Program-made: the position numbers and the translations under genes | Assembly: GCA_036023115.1 (NCBI GenBank) | Contig: JAYKKT010000076.1 | Coordinates: 6,328,001 to 6,392,000 of the forward strand | From: Brasenia schreberi | Lineage: Eukaryota > Streptophyta > Magnoliopsida > Nymphaeales > Cabombaceae | Direction: 5' to 3' | DNA: 64,000 nucleotides | The notes under the pieces: generated by a model | What the model saw: the letters and a program-made list of their open reading frames with translations, nothing else | The model's database searches: none | What the model was told of the DNA's origin: nothing | Shown here: positions 24,447-35,464 of the stretch, in pieces | How positions within the stretch are numbered: position 1 is the stretch's first letter | Layout of the letters: each line of letters starts with the position of its first letter

Positions 24447-25338
24447 GATACAAACCTAGGCTCAAAGGCATATTTTTGTTGATGGTAGGGTTAGGTGTAC
24501 CTAGAATGTCAATGCATGCCTTAGGAGTAACCATGTCTACCGTATTTTGAACTTTATCTTGTTTTTCTTTTTGAAATTTCTTTTCTTGGTGTGGGACATT
24601 CGACGCACCTTGAAAATCCATATCCTTGGCATATTTTGTGGGTATGTGGGTGCATGAGTGTGATTTGATATATCCAATGAATATGAATGAATTGCCGATC
24701 CAACACTAAGAAGGGGAGGATCGAGTAGGGAGTTTATGGGAGAATGAGTTTCAGACATACCTTTTTCAAGCTTGTCTACCTTTTCATAGTGAGAGCAAGC
24801 ATCCTTGTAGGCATCCTGGGGTTGCTCTAGCTCGTGCATGGCTTTGAGCTCTCGTTGCTTTGCGAGGTCTTAAGCTCCCGTTGCTTTGCAAGGTCTTAGA
24901 TTTCATCCTCCAAGCCTATGTGTGTGCAACATTCATTCTTCCGTGAAACATGTGAAGTATGTGAGGTGATGCCCAAGGGATTGGAACCCATCGGAGCGAA
25001 TGTTTGTGAAGATTTGGGAGTGAAGTGAATCTCACGCCCCACTCTACTTGTGTGCCTAGAAATGTGGATCTCACTTTCGATTTTTGGAATTTCAAAATTT
25101 TGTTTTTCAAATGTTTTTTATTTTTGAAGTTTTTTTAATTTTTTCCATGTTTTTGAACTTTTTTGTGAACAACATTCCATCTCAACACTTTTTTGAACTT
25201 TTTTTTGAACAACATTCCATATTTTTGAACTTTTTTTTATTATTTTTCCATGGAAAATGGGATGTTTGGGGGTGGGCAAGGTTAGATGATTCAATCTCAA
25301 CACTTGCTGCATTTTTAGCCTCATTTCCTTCATCAGAT
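24447..25338 (-). other. G degenerate gag region, mostly non-homologous
   Basis: Expected to hold gag, but the PFAM-type gag core, the zinc knuckle and protease found in A, B and F are absent. It has instead a frame at 24839-24537 (MHELEQPQDAYKDACSHYEK...) that I do not recognise, a 27-bp direct repeat near 24846-24900 (GCTCTCGTTGCTTTGCGAGG), and two copies of a 40-bp TTTTTTGAAC...AACAACATTCCAT unit near 25150-25240. Confidence 0.5.
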
Positions 25339-25660
25339 TCAAGGCAATTTATTTTTTCGGGTATACTTTTTCTCTCTATGTACCCGAGATGAATTTTCAT
25401 GGGATCGTTGTGCCTTGGCCTTTTGGCTTAGGGTATCGATTTTTTTCTTCATTTCCCTCATTATCTCCTTTAGGGAAGAAGCAAGCTCTTCATCTTGGGT
25501 TTTAGAGGATTTGGAAAACCATTTTGAGACATGCGATGAGGATTTCCTCGGCTTGTTTTCAAATGAATCATCTATGCTTGACAATGTTTTCGAAACACTT
25601 CGAGATAAAAAAACCTGTGCACAAGTTGAAAATTAACACCACGACTTTGAAAAGCTTGGA
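25339..25660 (-). pseudogene. G gag N-terminal remnant
   Basis: Minus-strand frame MSSIDDSFENKPRKSSSHVS then KWFSKSSKTQDEELASSLKE and KKKIDTLSQKAKA. It aligns with the gag starts of B (MSSSDRSCEVSS) and A (MSSSEGSYEMSSRSS), including the EKIxALSQExEA stretch. It ends about 80 codons in. Confidence 0.7.
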
Positions 25661-25703
25661 ATTGGAAAATTTTTACCTAAGCTTGAAATTCCTCAAGACT
25701 TGA

Positions 25704-25721
25704 GTCCCACCGGGCGAGCCA
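25704..25721 (-). other. Primer binding site of G
   Basis: TGGCTCGCCCGGTGGGAC on the minus strand, 4 bp after the right (5') LTR. Its complement ends in CCA as a tRNA 3' end should. It differs at one base from B's site TGGCACGCCCGGTGGGAC. It is not the initiator-Met type used by most plant LTR elements. Confidence 0.85.
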
Positions 25722-25725
25722 ATTC

Positions 25726-27882
25726 TGTAGATGTAAAATTTTCACTCCAAGCCTATGTAAAGACTTGAAACGAGAATTTTCAATCTACTTGATGCACGAG
25801 CGTGCCAACTAATTTTCAAAAACTAGCAAAAGAGTTTAAAATCTGACTTGATTGGCGATTGGGCTAAGCGAGTTCTTTTCGCTTTAGGCCTTCTTGAATC
25901 GACACTCAAGGGTCAGCCTAAGCGCTTAGAAATTTTAAATTCATAAGTGAAAGACTCCAATTCACGTGAAAATGAAGTGTGGCTAAAAAATATTGAGTGC
26001 ACCTTGTTTGAACTTGAAATTCACCAAATTCTCGAAAACAGAAATTGGCTCTATTTTCCATAGATTGTTCCTGAATTTTTCTCAGGGGTCTAGGATCTCC
26101 AAAATTCATAAAATTTTCACAGGATGTTTCCTGATGTACTGGGATCCTAGACCACCTTTTGTTTTAAATTTTGGACCAACAGATTCACAAAATTAAATTG
26201 GGAATTGGACCTAACTTCACTGTTCTAAGAGGTTCTGTGACAGAAATACAGAGGCTCAAAGAAGCCTCTCTATCTCGGTATACAGAACTCCAAATTTAAT
26301 AATTTTTTTGGAAAGCTATGGATATCAGCTTTCCAATGAGACTAAATTTATCCAATTTGGATTCCTACATAAAGAGATATGGGACGTTTACCCAACCCTT
26401 ATCGCAGGAAATCCGACTGTACAGAGAACATAAATGGATTTGTTCGATTTTTTCCAATTTTATTCACGGGATTGCATGGTCCTAAAATTCTTTTAAATTT
26501 TATTTCTAGTGGCATAGTGTGTGTAGGTGTTGTGCCTAAACTTTCAGTGCATTCGGAGTACAAAATAGAGAACTAAAATTCAAACAATCAGAGTATACAG
26601 ATGCTGAGAAATCAGATTTTTGTATTTTTAGAACATACATGAATGCATACTCACTCGAAATTAAATTGCAACAACCCAGCAACACTAATCAAATTACTAA
26701 AGGAAAATGAAAGTTAATATATATATTAGCTTAAGCATAGAGGGGGTAAGAAGATATTGAGTGTTTATAACATATATTGGGAGAGAATCACAAAACCAAA
26801 CACATAGACTACATATGTGAGAATGAAAATTCAGCACATCTACTTCTTATTACAACATGGGAGAAGACAAGGCTCCATTAATACAACTCCTTTTAAATTG
26901 AATTGAATGAAGAGATATATAAGAATCAAAGATTAGGAATACTTACAAATTTTCCCCAAGAATTCGAACTCCCAAGAGAGAATTCAGCACTCCTTTGCTC
27001 TCTTGATTTAATATATCACTCACTCTCACTAAGTGCAACCCTTAGCCTAGAACTACCCCAATTCTCCTCTCTTTCTTCACTCCATTGGCAGCCCACGACC
27101 CAACCTTGGTGCAGCCCCTCTCTTGGACAAACTGACCTTGCTGGCCCTTCACCCTAGAGCAGCCCCTATCTCTCACATTTTCCCCCAATATTTCAAGACT
27201 ACAAGATGCCTTTCATGCCCCCCCCCTTGGCCCTATTTATAGGCCAAGGGGGCTGGTTTCTAGGGGATTCATTGGTGCAGGCCTTCCATGGTCCATGTCT
27301 AGCCCATGATCCAATTCGAGTGGTCCCCTTGTGGTGTTATGGACCAGCCCCATGTGGGCAGGTTCTAGTCTTTGTTGGGCACGTCTAGCCCTAGCCGGGT
27401 GGGGTTCAATTCACCGCCTAGGCTTGTTTTCCTTCTTGAATCATTTGTCTTCACTTCACTTTCTTTGATATATTGGACGTAACTTGGATAAGTCTTCTAG
27501 ATAAGTCCAATTCATTTTGTACAACCGGTCCATTTGATTTGAAGTGGACTAATCCATGACTCGAAGTAATCCATCTCTTGAAATGCACCGGCCTTTGAAC
27601 TACTCCATCTTATCTATCTATAATCTTGATCTCTTATCCAATTCTGATATGCTTTGATTTGATGATAAGTCTCTAACTCTACTTTTGGGATTGATCCCGA
27701 TCTTGACTTGGGCTGCGTCCTCACATGTTCATCTGATCGGTCTTGAATCGCCTAGGCTTTTGACTTGAATTTAAAACCTTTATTTTGAAGTCTTTCTAAA
27801 AGATTTGAACTTTTAAAAGGTTTTAAATCATTGGATTTTCGAGATTGGGAGTTTAGGAAAATTTTAATTTTGGGTGTTTACA
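25726..27882 (-). repeat. Element G 5' LTR
   Basis: 2157 bp, from TGTAAACACCC (27882) to TGTAGATGTAAAATT complement (25726). Same order of signals as the 3' LTR: TATA box at 27242-27233, AATTTGTAAGTATT donor-like site near 26945, conserved block 26849-26889, U5 hairpins near 25900 and 25800 (here the stem has decayed to CTAATTTT/AAAACTAG). Confidence 0.92.
27224..27250 (-). promoter_or_regulatory. TATA box in inverted repeat, G 5' LTR
   Basis: CTATAAATAG (27242-27233) flanked by CCTTGGC and GCCAAGG, followed on the sense strand by nine G. Confidence 0.7.
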
Positions 27883-27887
27883 ACTAC

Positions 27888-28079
27888 ACATTCCATAAAT
27901 GTGTTATGATATTCCCGAAGAAACCACTATCTCAAGAATTGAAAAAGTTTCTTGAGAATTGAGCGACTTCCTTGAGAACTGGGAGAGTTTCTCGAGAAAC
28001 AAAAAGGTTATCTTGAGAATTAGAAAGATTAAGTTAGATAAGTCATCTTTAAGTTGAAAATTAAGATATTAGTCCTACA
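27888..28079 (-). repeat. Copia LTR end (element H)
   Basis: On the minus strand AAGTGGGAGAT (28090-28080), a copia polypurine tract, directly precedes TGTAGGACTAATATC, the LTR start at 28079. The LTR then runs left until G's target-site repeat at 27887. At 27931-28025 it holds about four copies of a 20-26 bp unit around TTTCTTGAGAATTGAG, possible enhancer repeats. Confidence 0.65.
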
Positions 28080-29573
28080 ATCTCCCACTTATTTAACTTA
28101 TCTTATACTAGAAATATTGTATGTGAAGCAATCACTATCCAATTATCAGTAAAACTCACTAACCTCATTTTTAAAATAATCATTTTCATGAATACTAGTC
28201 ATAGTGGTAATACAAACATTTATGTTGTATGCCCCGTTTATATACCAAGATATCCAAGATTGAAGTTATAATCAAATGCTTTATGTGGTGGTAAAACTTT
28301 ACAAATAAATAAACCAAATACCATGACAAAATAATAAGGTTTATTCACCTGAATTTATCCAATAATAAATAGTTCGCAAAACAAACTACACAATAAAGAT
28401 CATTAATACAAGATTGATATCACATAATAAATGAATGTCTAAATCCTTAGAGCAAAACCTTAAAAGAATTGACTAAACCCATCTTAAGTACTTGCCCATT
28501 ATAGGTACCTAGAGGCAATTCTCTAGTAAGATGATCAACTAATATGAAATCAATCCCAATATGCTCAATAGACACCAAATGATCTCTAATTCTATATTTC
28601 ACAATCAAGAACTTGACCTCCAACACTAGAGCTCTTGTTGTTGAGAATTTGTTTACAATGTCATTATCGCAATATATCTTTTTGGGTTTCTATATAGAGC
28701 TCATGACTCTCAAATATGTAATGAAATTGCATAACCAAATGGCATGTGAAGATGCTATATAACAAGTATATATTCAACTTCTATAGTGAATCCGATAATC
28801 ATCTTCTGTTTGGTACTAGACCATGAAACATCATCCCCACTAAGTAGGAAAACATACCCAGAAGTAGGTATCTCAAGGCTTTCTTTGTATCTTGCCAATA
28901 ACAAGGTCCCATATAACTTTGATATCTACCAAGGTATCTAGTGACAAAAGCTAGATATGGTCAAGGGCATGTCTATGTATAGTTGAGATAACCAGCTACT
29001 GCAACATATGGTTTATCCTTCATTACAAGCCTTTCCAAATTTATTGGAGGAGCTTGCAATTTCCTTAGTTTTCTACCTTTAATAATAGGTGCATATGTAA
29101 GAGTACAGATTTTCATTGAAAACCTCTTTAACATGCTCGATATGTAAGACTTTTGAGAAATCCAAGCATTCCTAGAGACTCGTTATAGTAAATATCTATG
29201 TCAATGACATAATTGGCTTCACCCATGTATTTCATATCAAAGTTGTTAGATAGAAAATCTTTAGTATCCCTTAACAATCTAAGGTTTGTACTAGAAAGTA
29301 AAATATCATCTACATATAGAACAAGTAATATCCATATGATTCAACTTTCCTTTAGATATATATTGATCAATAATATTTTCTTTAAAACCAAAAGACATGA
29401 TAACTTTATTAAATTTGAAGTACCATTGTTTAAAAGCTTGCTTGAGTCAATAAATAGATGTTTTTAACTTACAAACCATATGTTGTTTACCTTTAACCTT
29501 AAAACCTTGAAGTTAATGCAGGCACACTTTTTCTTTAAGTTTATAATTCAAGAAAACCATTTTCACATCCATC
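28080..29573 (-). pseudogene. Copia element H pol remnant (RT, RNase H)
   Basis: Minus strand, read from 29573 leftwards: a LLVLYVDDILL-like RT active site near 29330-29290, LSNNFDMKYMGEANYV near 29270-29200, LKSLISSMLKRF, then PYVAVAGYLNYT, SGYVFLLSGDDVSWSSTKQK near 28860-28790, and an end resembling NVADPLTKxLP near 28530-28490. Classic copia order and wording. Broken by stops and frameshifts. Element A inserted in its RT at 29574, so the upstream half lies beyond the right end of the window. Confidence 0.85.
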
Positions 29574-30196
29574 TGTAAACACCCAAAATAGTTTCAAAAT
29601 TTTACCCAGTCTGTTCCACAATTTCCAAAACAATAAGCTTGTTACTGGTTCATAGCATGGCTTATAAAATCAAAAAGGAGATTTTAAATGTTTGGAAATT
29701 CAAAAGATTTTAAAGTTTTTAAATCAAGATTTGAAAATGATCAAGTTGAGGGAATGCAGTACGAGCTAAGGAGCAAAAGCAATGTCGAAGATTCAGGGGC
29801 AGATATAACAGAAGATCAAAGCAAGGAACAAAAAGAGACCAAGTCGAGTGCCCAAAAAATGGAGCTAGGTCTCTTGCACAAGATGATGCACCGTGGTCAG
29901 TCACACTACACCAAAGGGTAGATGGAACCAAGCCACGCCTGCTTGGGATGGCACCTAGCCCATATGCATGGGAGGGCTAGGGATGATGGTGACCCGTTTC
30001 CTCCAAAGAACACACCTAAGAGTGACCCATTGGCTACCCTTGACCCAATGACCTTGGTTAAGCACGGTTTGAAAAAGCCTTCTCCCATGACATTAACCAA
30101 ATTTGCTAAACCATGACATAACCTAGCTTGAGCCATCTTCACCCAACATGCCTTGACCGAACCACACTAGGTAAGCCTAAATCACCTAGACCTAAT
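29574..30196 (+). repeat. A 5' LTR, part 1 (U3)
   Basis: Begins TGTAAACACCCAAAATAG in the copia H RT. 623 bp of U3 until element B. No TATA box is apparent in either LTR part of A; it may have been lost to mutation. Confidence 0.8.
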
Positions 30197-32355
30197 TGTA
30201 AACACCCAAAATCAAAATTTTCTTAAACTCCAAATTTCAAAAATTTAAATGATTTAAAACCTTTTGAAAAAGTTCAAATCTTTTAGAAATACTTCAAAAT
30301 AAAGGTTTTAAATTCAAGATAAAAAGCCCAAATGATTTGAACAAATCAGGCGAACAGGTGAGACCCAATTCAATTCGAAATCAAGCTCAAGTCTGAAAGC
30401 GAAGGATGGACTAAGTCAAAGGCATATCCTCAAACAAATCTAGTTATATGGGCCCTCAAAGCATCTCAAATTGGTTTTGAATTGATTGTGAAAATCAAGG
30501 ATGCCGTTTGGACAAGATAAATATGAGCTGGTTCATTTCAAATCAAAGTGGAAGGACGTCTTGGAGCTGGCCCCAAAGATTCATTAAAAGCTCATTCAGT
30601 TGCATATCAAGACCCAAGCAAACAAGACACATGGGATCAAGGCACCCATTCAAGCCTAGTCGGGTGCATGTGGGTTCACTCGGCTAGGGCTAGGTGTGTT
30701 CAAATGGAGCCAAGAACCAGCCCACATGGGGCTGGTCCATTTTGCCTAAAGGGGGACCACCTAACCAGACCTTGGGGATGGATTTAGGCCAAGGAAGGCC
30801 CGCCCCAAGAAAGATCCTAGAAGAGGCCCCCCTTGGCCTATAAATAGGGCCAAGGGGGGGGGGGGGGGGGGGGGGGTGATTTCCATATGGGAGAGGGGTT
30901 TAAGGAAGGGTTGCAACAAGCATCTTGGCTATTTAGAAAGGAAGGGCTGCACCTTGGGCAAGTTGTGGGATGCTAAGGGAGGAGTGGAGAGAGGGGAAAA
31001 GTGGATAGATCATAGGCTAAGTGTTGCAAGCACTTAGGAAAACCGTGAGTGAAAGAGTGAGTCAAGGAGAAGGAAAGTGTGGAACGAGTTCATCTTGCGT
31101 AGCCGGTTCTTGTAGAAAATTTTGTAAGTATTTCTCGTCCTTGATTCCTACATATCTCTTCTTCATATTCAATTTGAAAGGAATTGTATTAATGGAGCTT
31201 TGTCTCCCCCTATGATGTAATAAGAAGTAGATGTGTTGTGAATTTTCCTTTCTTACTTACGCACTCTATGTGTTTGATTTTGTGATTCTACCCCAATATA
31301 TTCTATAAAATACTCTATATTCTCTAATCCCCTCTATGCTTAAGCTAAGATATATATTTCCATTCATTTCTCTTCAATAATTTGCTTGGTATTGTTGGGT
31401 TGTTGCAATTTAAATTCGGGTGAGTTTGCATTCATGTATGTTCTAAAAATGAAATTCTGGTTTTCCACCATCTGCATACCTTGATTGCCATAATTTTCAT
31501 TCTCTAATCTATAATCTAAATGCTCTGAAATTTTAGTCACAACACCTACACACACCAAAACATTAGAAATAAAATTGACAAGAATTTTAGGTTCGTTCAA
31601 ACTCATGAATAAAATTGGGCAAGATCGAACAAACTCAGTTTTGTTTTCTACACAGTTAGTTTTTCTACAATAGGAGTTGGGTAAAAGTCTCATATCTCTG
31701 TCTGTAGGAATCCAAATTTGATAAACTTAGTTTCATCGAAAAGCTAACATCTATAGATTTCCGAAAAGACTAAAATAATAACATTTGGAGTTTTGTATAC
31801 CGAGATACAGAGTATTCTTTGAGCCTCTATATTTCTGTCACAGAACTTCTTGAAACTATTAAGTTAAGTCCAGTCTCCGATTTAATTTTGTAAATCTACT
31901 ATCCCAAAATTCAAAGTAAAAAGTGGTTTAGGATCTCAACAGGCTATAGCTTGTAAAATTTTTATGAATTTTGGAGATCTCTAGGCCACCAAGAAGATTT
32001 TAGGAATAAGTTCTGAAAAAAAAAGGACCAGTTTCTGTTTTTCAGAACTTATTGATTTTCAAGCTTGAAACCAAGTGCACCCATTATTTCTTAGGAAAAA
32101 CACCTTATTTTCACGTGAATTGGAAGACATCACCTATGAATTCGAAATCTCTAAGTACTTAGGTTGACCCTTGAGCGTCAGTTCAAGAAGGCATAAAGCA
32201 AAAAGAGCCCGCTTAGCCACAATCGCCAATTAAGTTAGATTTTTATACACTTTGCTAGTTTTTGAAAACTAGCTGGCACGCTCGCGCACGAAGTGGAACT
32301 AAAACTTTTATTTCAAGTCTCTACATAGGCTTGGAGTGAAAATTTCACATCTACA
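30197..32355 (+). repeat. B 5' LTR
   Basis: 2159 bp from TGTAAACACCC to ATCTACA. Signals in order: TATA box 30839, run of 23 G (30854-30876), donor-like TTTGTAAGTATT (31121-31132), conserved block 31181-31222, U5 hairpins CTTGAGCGTCAGTTCAAG (32170-32187) and CTAGTTTTTGAAAACTAG (32255-32272), and TGGCACGCTCG (32274-32284). Confidence 0.92.
30831..30876 (+). promoter_or_regulatory. TATA box in inverted repeat with 23-G run
   Basis: CCTTGGCC TATAAATA GGGCCAAGG: TATA box at 30839-30847 inside a 9-bp inverted repeat, then 23 G in a row at 30854-30876 where transcription would begin. The sister LTRs carry 5, 8 and 9 G at the same place, so the run has expanded here. Confidence 0.75.
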
Positions 32356-32359
32356 GAAT

Positions 32360-32377
32360 TGGCACGCCCGGTGGGAC
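32360..32377 (+). other. Primer binding site of B
   Basis: TGGCACGCCCGGTGGGAC, 4 bp after the LTR end. Its complement ends CCA. I cannot name the tRNA with confidence; it is not initiator Met. Confidence 0.85.
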
Positions 32378-32487
32378 TCGAGTCTTTGTGAGATTTCAAG
32401 CTTAGGTGAAACATTCCAATTCCAGACTTTTTAAAGTCGTGGTGTCAATCTTTAACTTATACACAGGTTTTTCTCATCCCAAGAAGC

Positions 32488-33880
32488 ATGTCTAGTTCGG
32501 ATAGATCATGTGAGGTATCGAGCTGAGCTTCATGCTCATCAAGTTCTCTTTCGAAAAGATTTTCAAAAACATATTACAAAAATCGAGAAGAATCACTTGT
32601 TTCTCTTAGAAGAGATTTCAAACTCTTAGGAGAAAAGATTGCCGCCTTAAGCCAAGAGACTGAGGCGGTGGAATCATGTCCTTCTCATGGGAAACAAGTG
32701 AGGGCTTACAAGAGATCAAAACGATTAAAGAAGCCCAAAGAGACCTCAATAGTAGAAGGGGAAAAAGAACACGAATCCTTTATGCTAAAAGATAGGAAAG
32801 CCTTATAACAATTATTGAAAGGTCAAACTAAGGAGAAGAAATCATACGCATTATCAGACTTTTTACCATCCGATTACCAAACTAATAGTGACGATGACAT
32901 ATCAAATTTCCATCGGTATAACGAAAGTGGGGATCCTAGATCCCACCTTCAACTCTTCTCCCGTAGGGTTTATAAGAAGAAAAAGGATTCTATGAAATGG
33001 ATCTACTAGTTTTTCCTTTCCCTTAAAGGAAATGCTTCAAAGTGGTTGTTTTCCTACGATCTAAGCCAATTTGCTACCTTTGAAGAGTTAGCAAATTGCT
33101 TTATGCAATGATTTTCTCATAACGTGAAAGTCACCCCCACCTTGAACACTTTAAGGGATACTAAACAAGCACCCAACAAGGATACCCATGCATTCATCGT
33201 TAGGTGGAGGTCACTCTTGGGGAAAGTTAGAGAGCTCATCTCTAAAGGGTGTGCAGTAATGCTCATCTTTGAAAATTTTAAAATGGATTTAAAAGCTCTT
33301 CTCTCTCTCCACGAAATCTCAACATTTCATAAATTGATAAAAAATGCTTTACTTTTTGAAGCCGATTTGAAAAGAGGGTTTACGAAGATTTGTGGAAGGG
33401 GAGAACATTTTAAAAGACTCAGTTTGAAAAACCAAGGGCATATGGGCAACCCATGGCAGACAATGGGGCGAAACCTCAAAAGATTGCAAATGTCCGCATG
33501 GAATCAAGCCCGATCAACCTTTCTAAAAAATCCGAACAAAAACATGCTAAGAAACTGCAAAAGAATTTCGAAAGAGTGAGTTCACCCCATTAGGACAACC
33601 AATCACGAAAGTCCTAGACTTCCTTTTGAACCAAGGAATGGTCACCCTCCCTGCTCTTCTCGAGGGAACACCCCTTAAAGAGAAATTTTTAAACGAGTTT
33701 TGTAAGTATCATAGACTCAAAGGCCATGAAACGAATAAATGTTTTGCACTCTTGAATAAGATAGAGGAGTTGATAGAGCAAGGAAGGCTCCACATCACGA
33801 AAGAACCGAAGCCCTACCAAACCATCCTAAAGAAATCATTCCCCAATCACGTGAGCACCAGCGGGAAGGGAAAAGAGTTA
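32488..33880 (+). pseudogene. B gag
   Basis: Structural protein of the particle. Start MSSSDRSCEVSS at 32488, a stop after 12 codons, a coiled-coil-prone charged stretch (EKIAALSQETEAVES), then the gag core LSDFLPSDYQTNSDDD..GDPRSHLQLFSRR to SLLGKVRELISKG. The zinc knuckle CKYHRLKGHETNKC lies at about 33700-33745 after a frameshift near 33570. Stops include TAG in place of a Trp codon after KWIY near 33007 (F has KWVYW). Non-functional. Confidence 0.85.
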
Positions 33881-35464
33881 TGCCTTCTCCCACTCATGGC
33901 TCATGAAATGGATCATGCATTGCATACGATACACACTACTTGTCACACACCACTTACTCTCGTAATAAAAAAAGCCAAGCAAGTAGTGATCCGGGGTGCG
34001 CTTAGAGTCCCGTCCTTGACTAGAGCCTTACTAGAAATTCGTTGTGCTCCGAAGCATCGGAATAGAGCCAAGATAGGAGCAAGACTTAGGAAAGGTGTGG
34101 GCGAGGTGACTAGGTCCGAGAGGATCTATCAACCCCGACACTTAGCTAAAAATTTTAGCAAGGAAGTGTTCGTTATACCCGACCCTTCAAAAGCATGCAT
34201 CCCTAATGCACCTCATGGTATGAACAAGTGTAAAAACGTGGTGTTAACCCCATATGATTTTGAACTTCATCTTTCAAAAATTCCCATAAACATGTCTATC
34301 CTAGAGTTGATTCAAACCTCACCTAGACATCGACAAGTCTTAGAAGGGATCCTAGAAAGGGCCAAGGTTAACCCTTTCATAACTCCTGAGAACTTATCCT
34401 TCTTTGTTTTCCCGATATGTACTAAGGCCCCCATCATGTTTATGGAGGATGAGTTGGAAAGACCATATATGACCCATAACCAAGCCTTGCATATAGAGGT
34501 GGTCTTGAATCACCACACTCTAGACAAGTGCTTAGTCGATGGGGGAGGAGGTCTGAGCATCCTTTCGTTGCATGTAGCCTTCTAAGTAGGAGTCATGATA
34601 TCTTGCTTAGAGCCAAGTTCCATCGTTATCATGGGATACGATTACAATGCATCCCATCCTTTAGGAGCCATAAAATTCCCCATGAAAGTCAAGAACATTA
34701 GACACACAGGATTGTTTTATGTCTTAGACATAAACTCCCATTACAACCTTTTGTTAGGAATGCCATGGATTCATAGCCTCCGGGCTGTGCCTTCCACATT
34801 CCACAAGTGTGTAAAAATCTCATATGAAAACCAAGTAGTGGTGATTCTAAGAGAATATTACACACAACTCAAGGGAATCTTGAATTTTCCTTACATATCG
34901 AGTCATCCATCCCATAAACAAGTCGTGGGGAAGCTTTCCCCACCCTTAGCCAAGTTTCCTTTAGTCGACCCACACTTGGGAGTCATTCACCTTTTAAGGA
35001 AGCCCAAACCGATTCCAAGTGATCAAACAAGGGTCGTGTGCATCCAAGGGCAGCCCAAGCCATGCCCGAGTGAAGCCCTTTCTTTTAGGGTCGTGTCTAT
35101 CCTAGGAAAGCCCAAGTCTTCCATTACCCACATCTCCAAACCCCTATCCAAGCCTAAGTGTGTGTATGTGCATGATATGGACGACACCATGTTCCAAGGC
35201 CATCCATTATACAAAAAAATTTCAAAACTCAAAAAGACTTGGAACATGATGTTGAACATGGGATACACACCCTATCAAGGTCTAGGAGTACATAACCAAG
35301 GTAGGTTAGAACCCATCCTACCTAGTCCTAACCCAAGTCAATATAGATTGGGCTATACCCCATCCATACCCCCTGAGCCACCACCTAAGACTAATTGGGT
35401 CAAGGGTACCCTAGAACCCACTAACACCGAAACCTATGGCGTAGACCTCTTTTTTAGAGTCTAA
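33881..35464 (+). pseudogene. B protease, proline-rich linker and G-patch
   Basis: Aspartic protease: NMSILELIQTSPRHR, then active site CLVDGGGGLSIL (about 34535) and [14 protein letters not shown] (about 34745). A single TAA at 34583-34585 splits the frame. The second frame (34595-35464) continues with a proline-rich linker and, at about 35240-35318, the G-patch NMGYTPYQGLGVHNQGR. It ends DLFFRV, and 20 bp later comes TTTTCTTTGTAG then an ATG (35491). Confidence 0.85.

Larger units (their letters stand above)
18116..27882 (-). mobile_element. Element G: Ty3/gypsy (Tat-type), complete LTR to LTR
   Basis: Complete insertion: flanking 5-bp repeats ACTAC (18111-18115 and 27883-27887), two LTRs of 2108 and 2157 bp, primer site next to the right LTR, polypurine tract next to the left LTR, 5.5 kb between. 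LTR ends are TGTA...TACA; the left copy has mutated to TATA. Gag is mostly missing, and RT, second RNase H and integrase each lost their catalytic core through separate deletions. It cannot move by itself but keeps the parts needed to be copied by another element's proteins. The target was probably the 3' LTR of copia element H. Confidence 0.93.
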
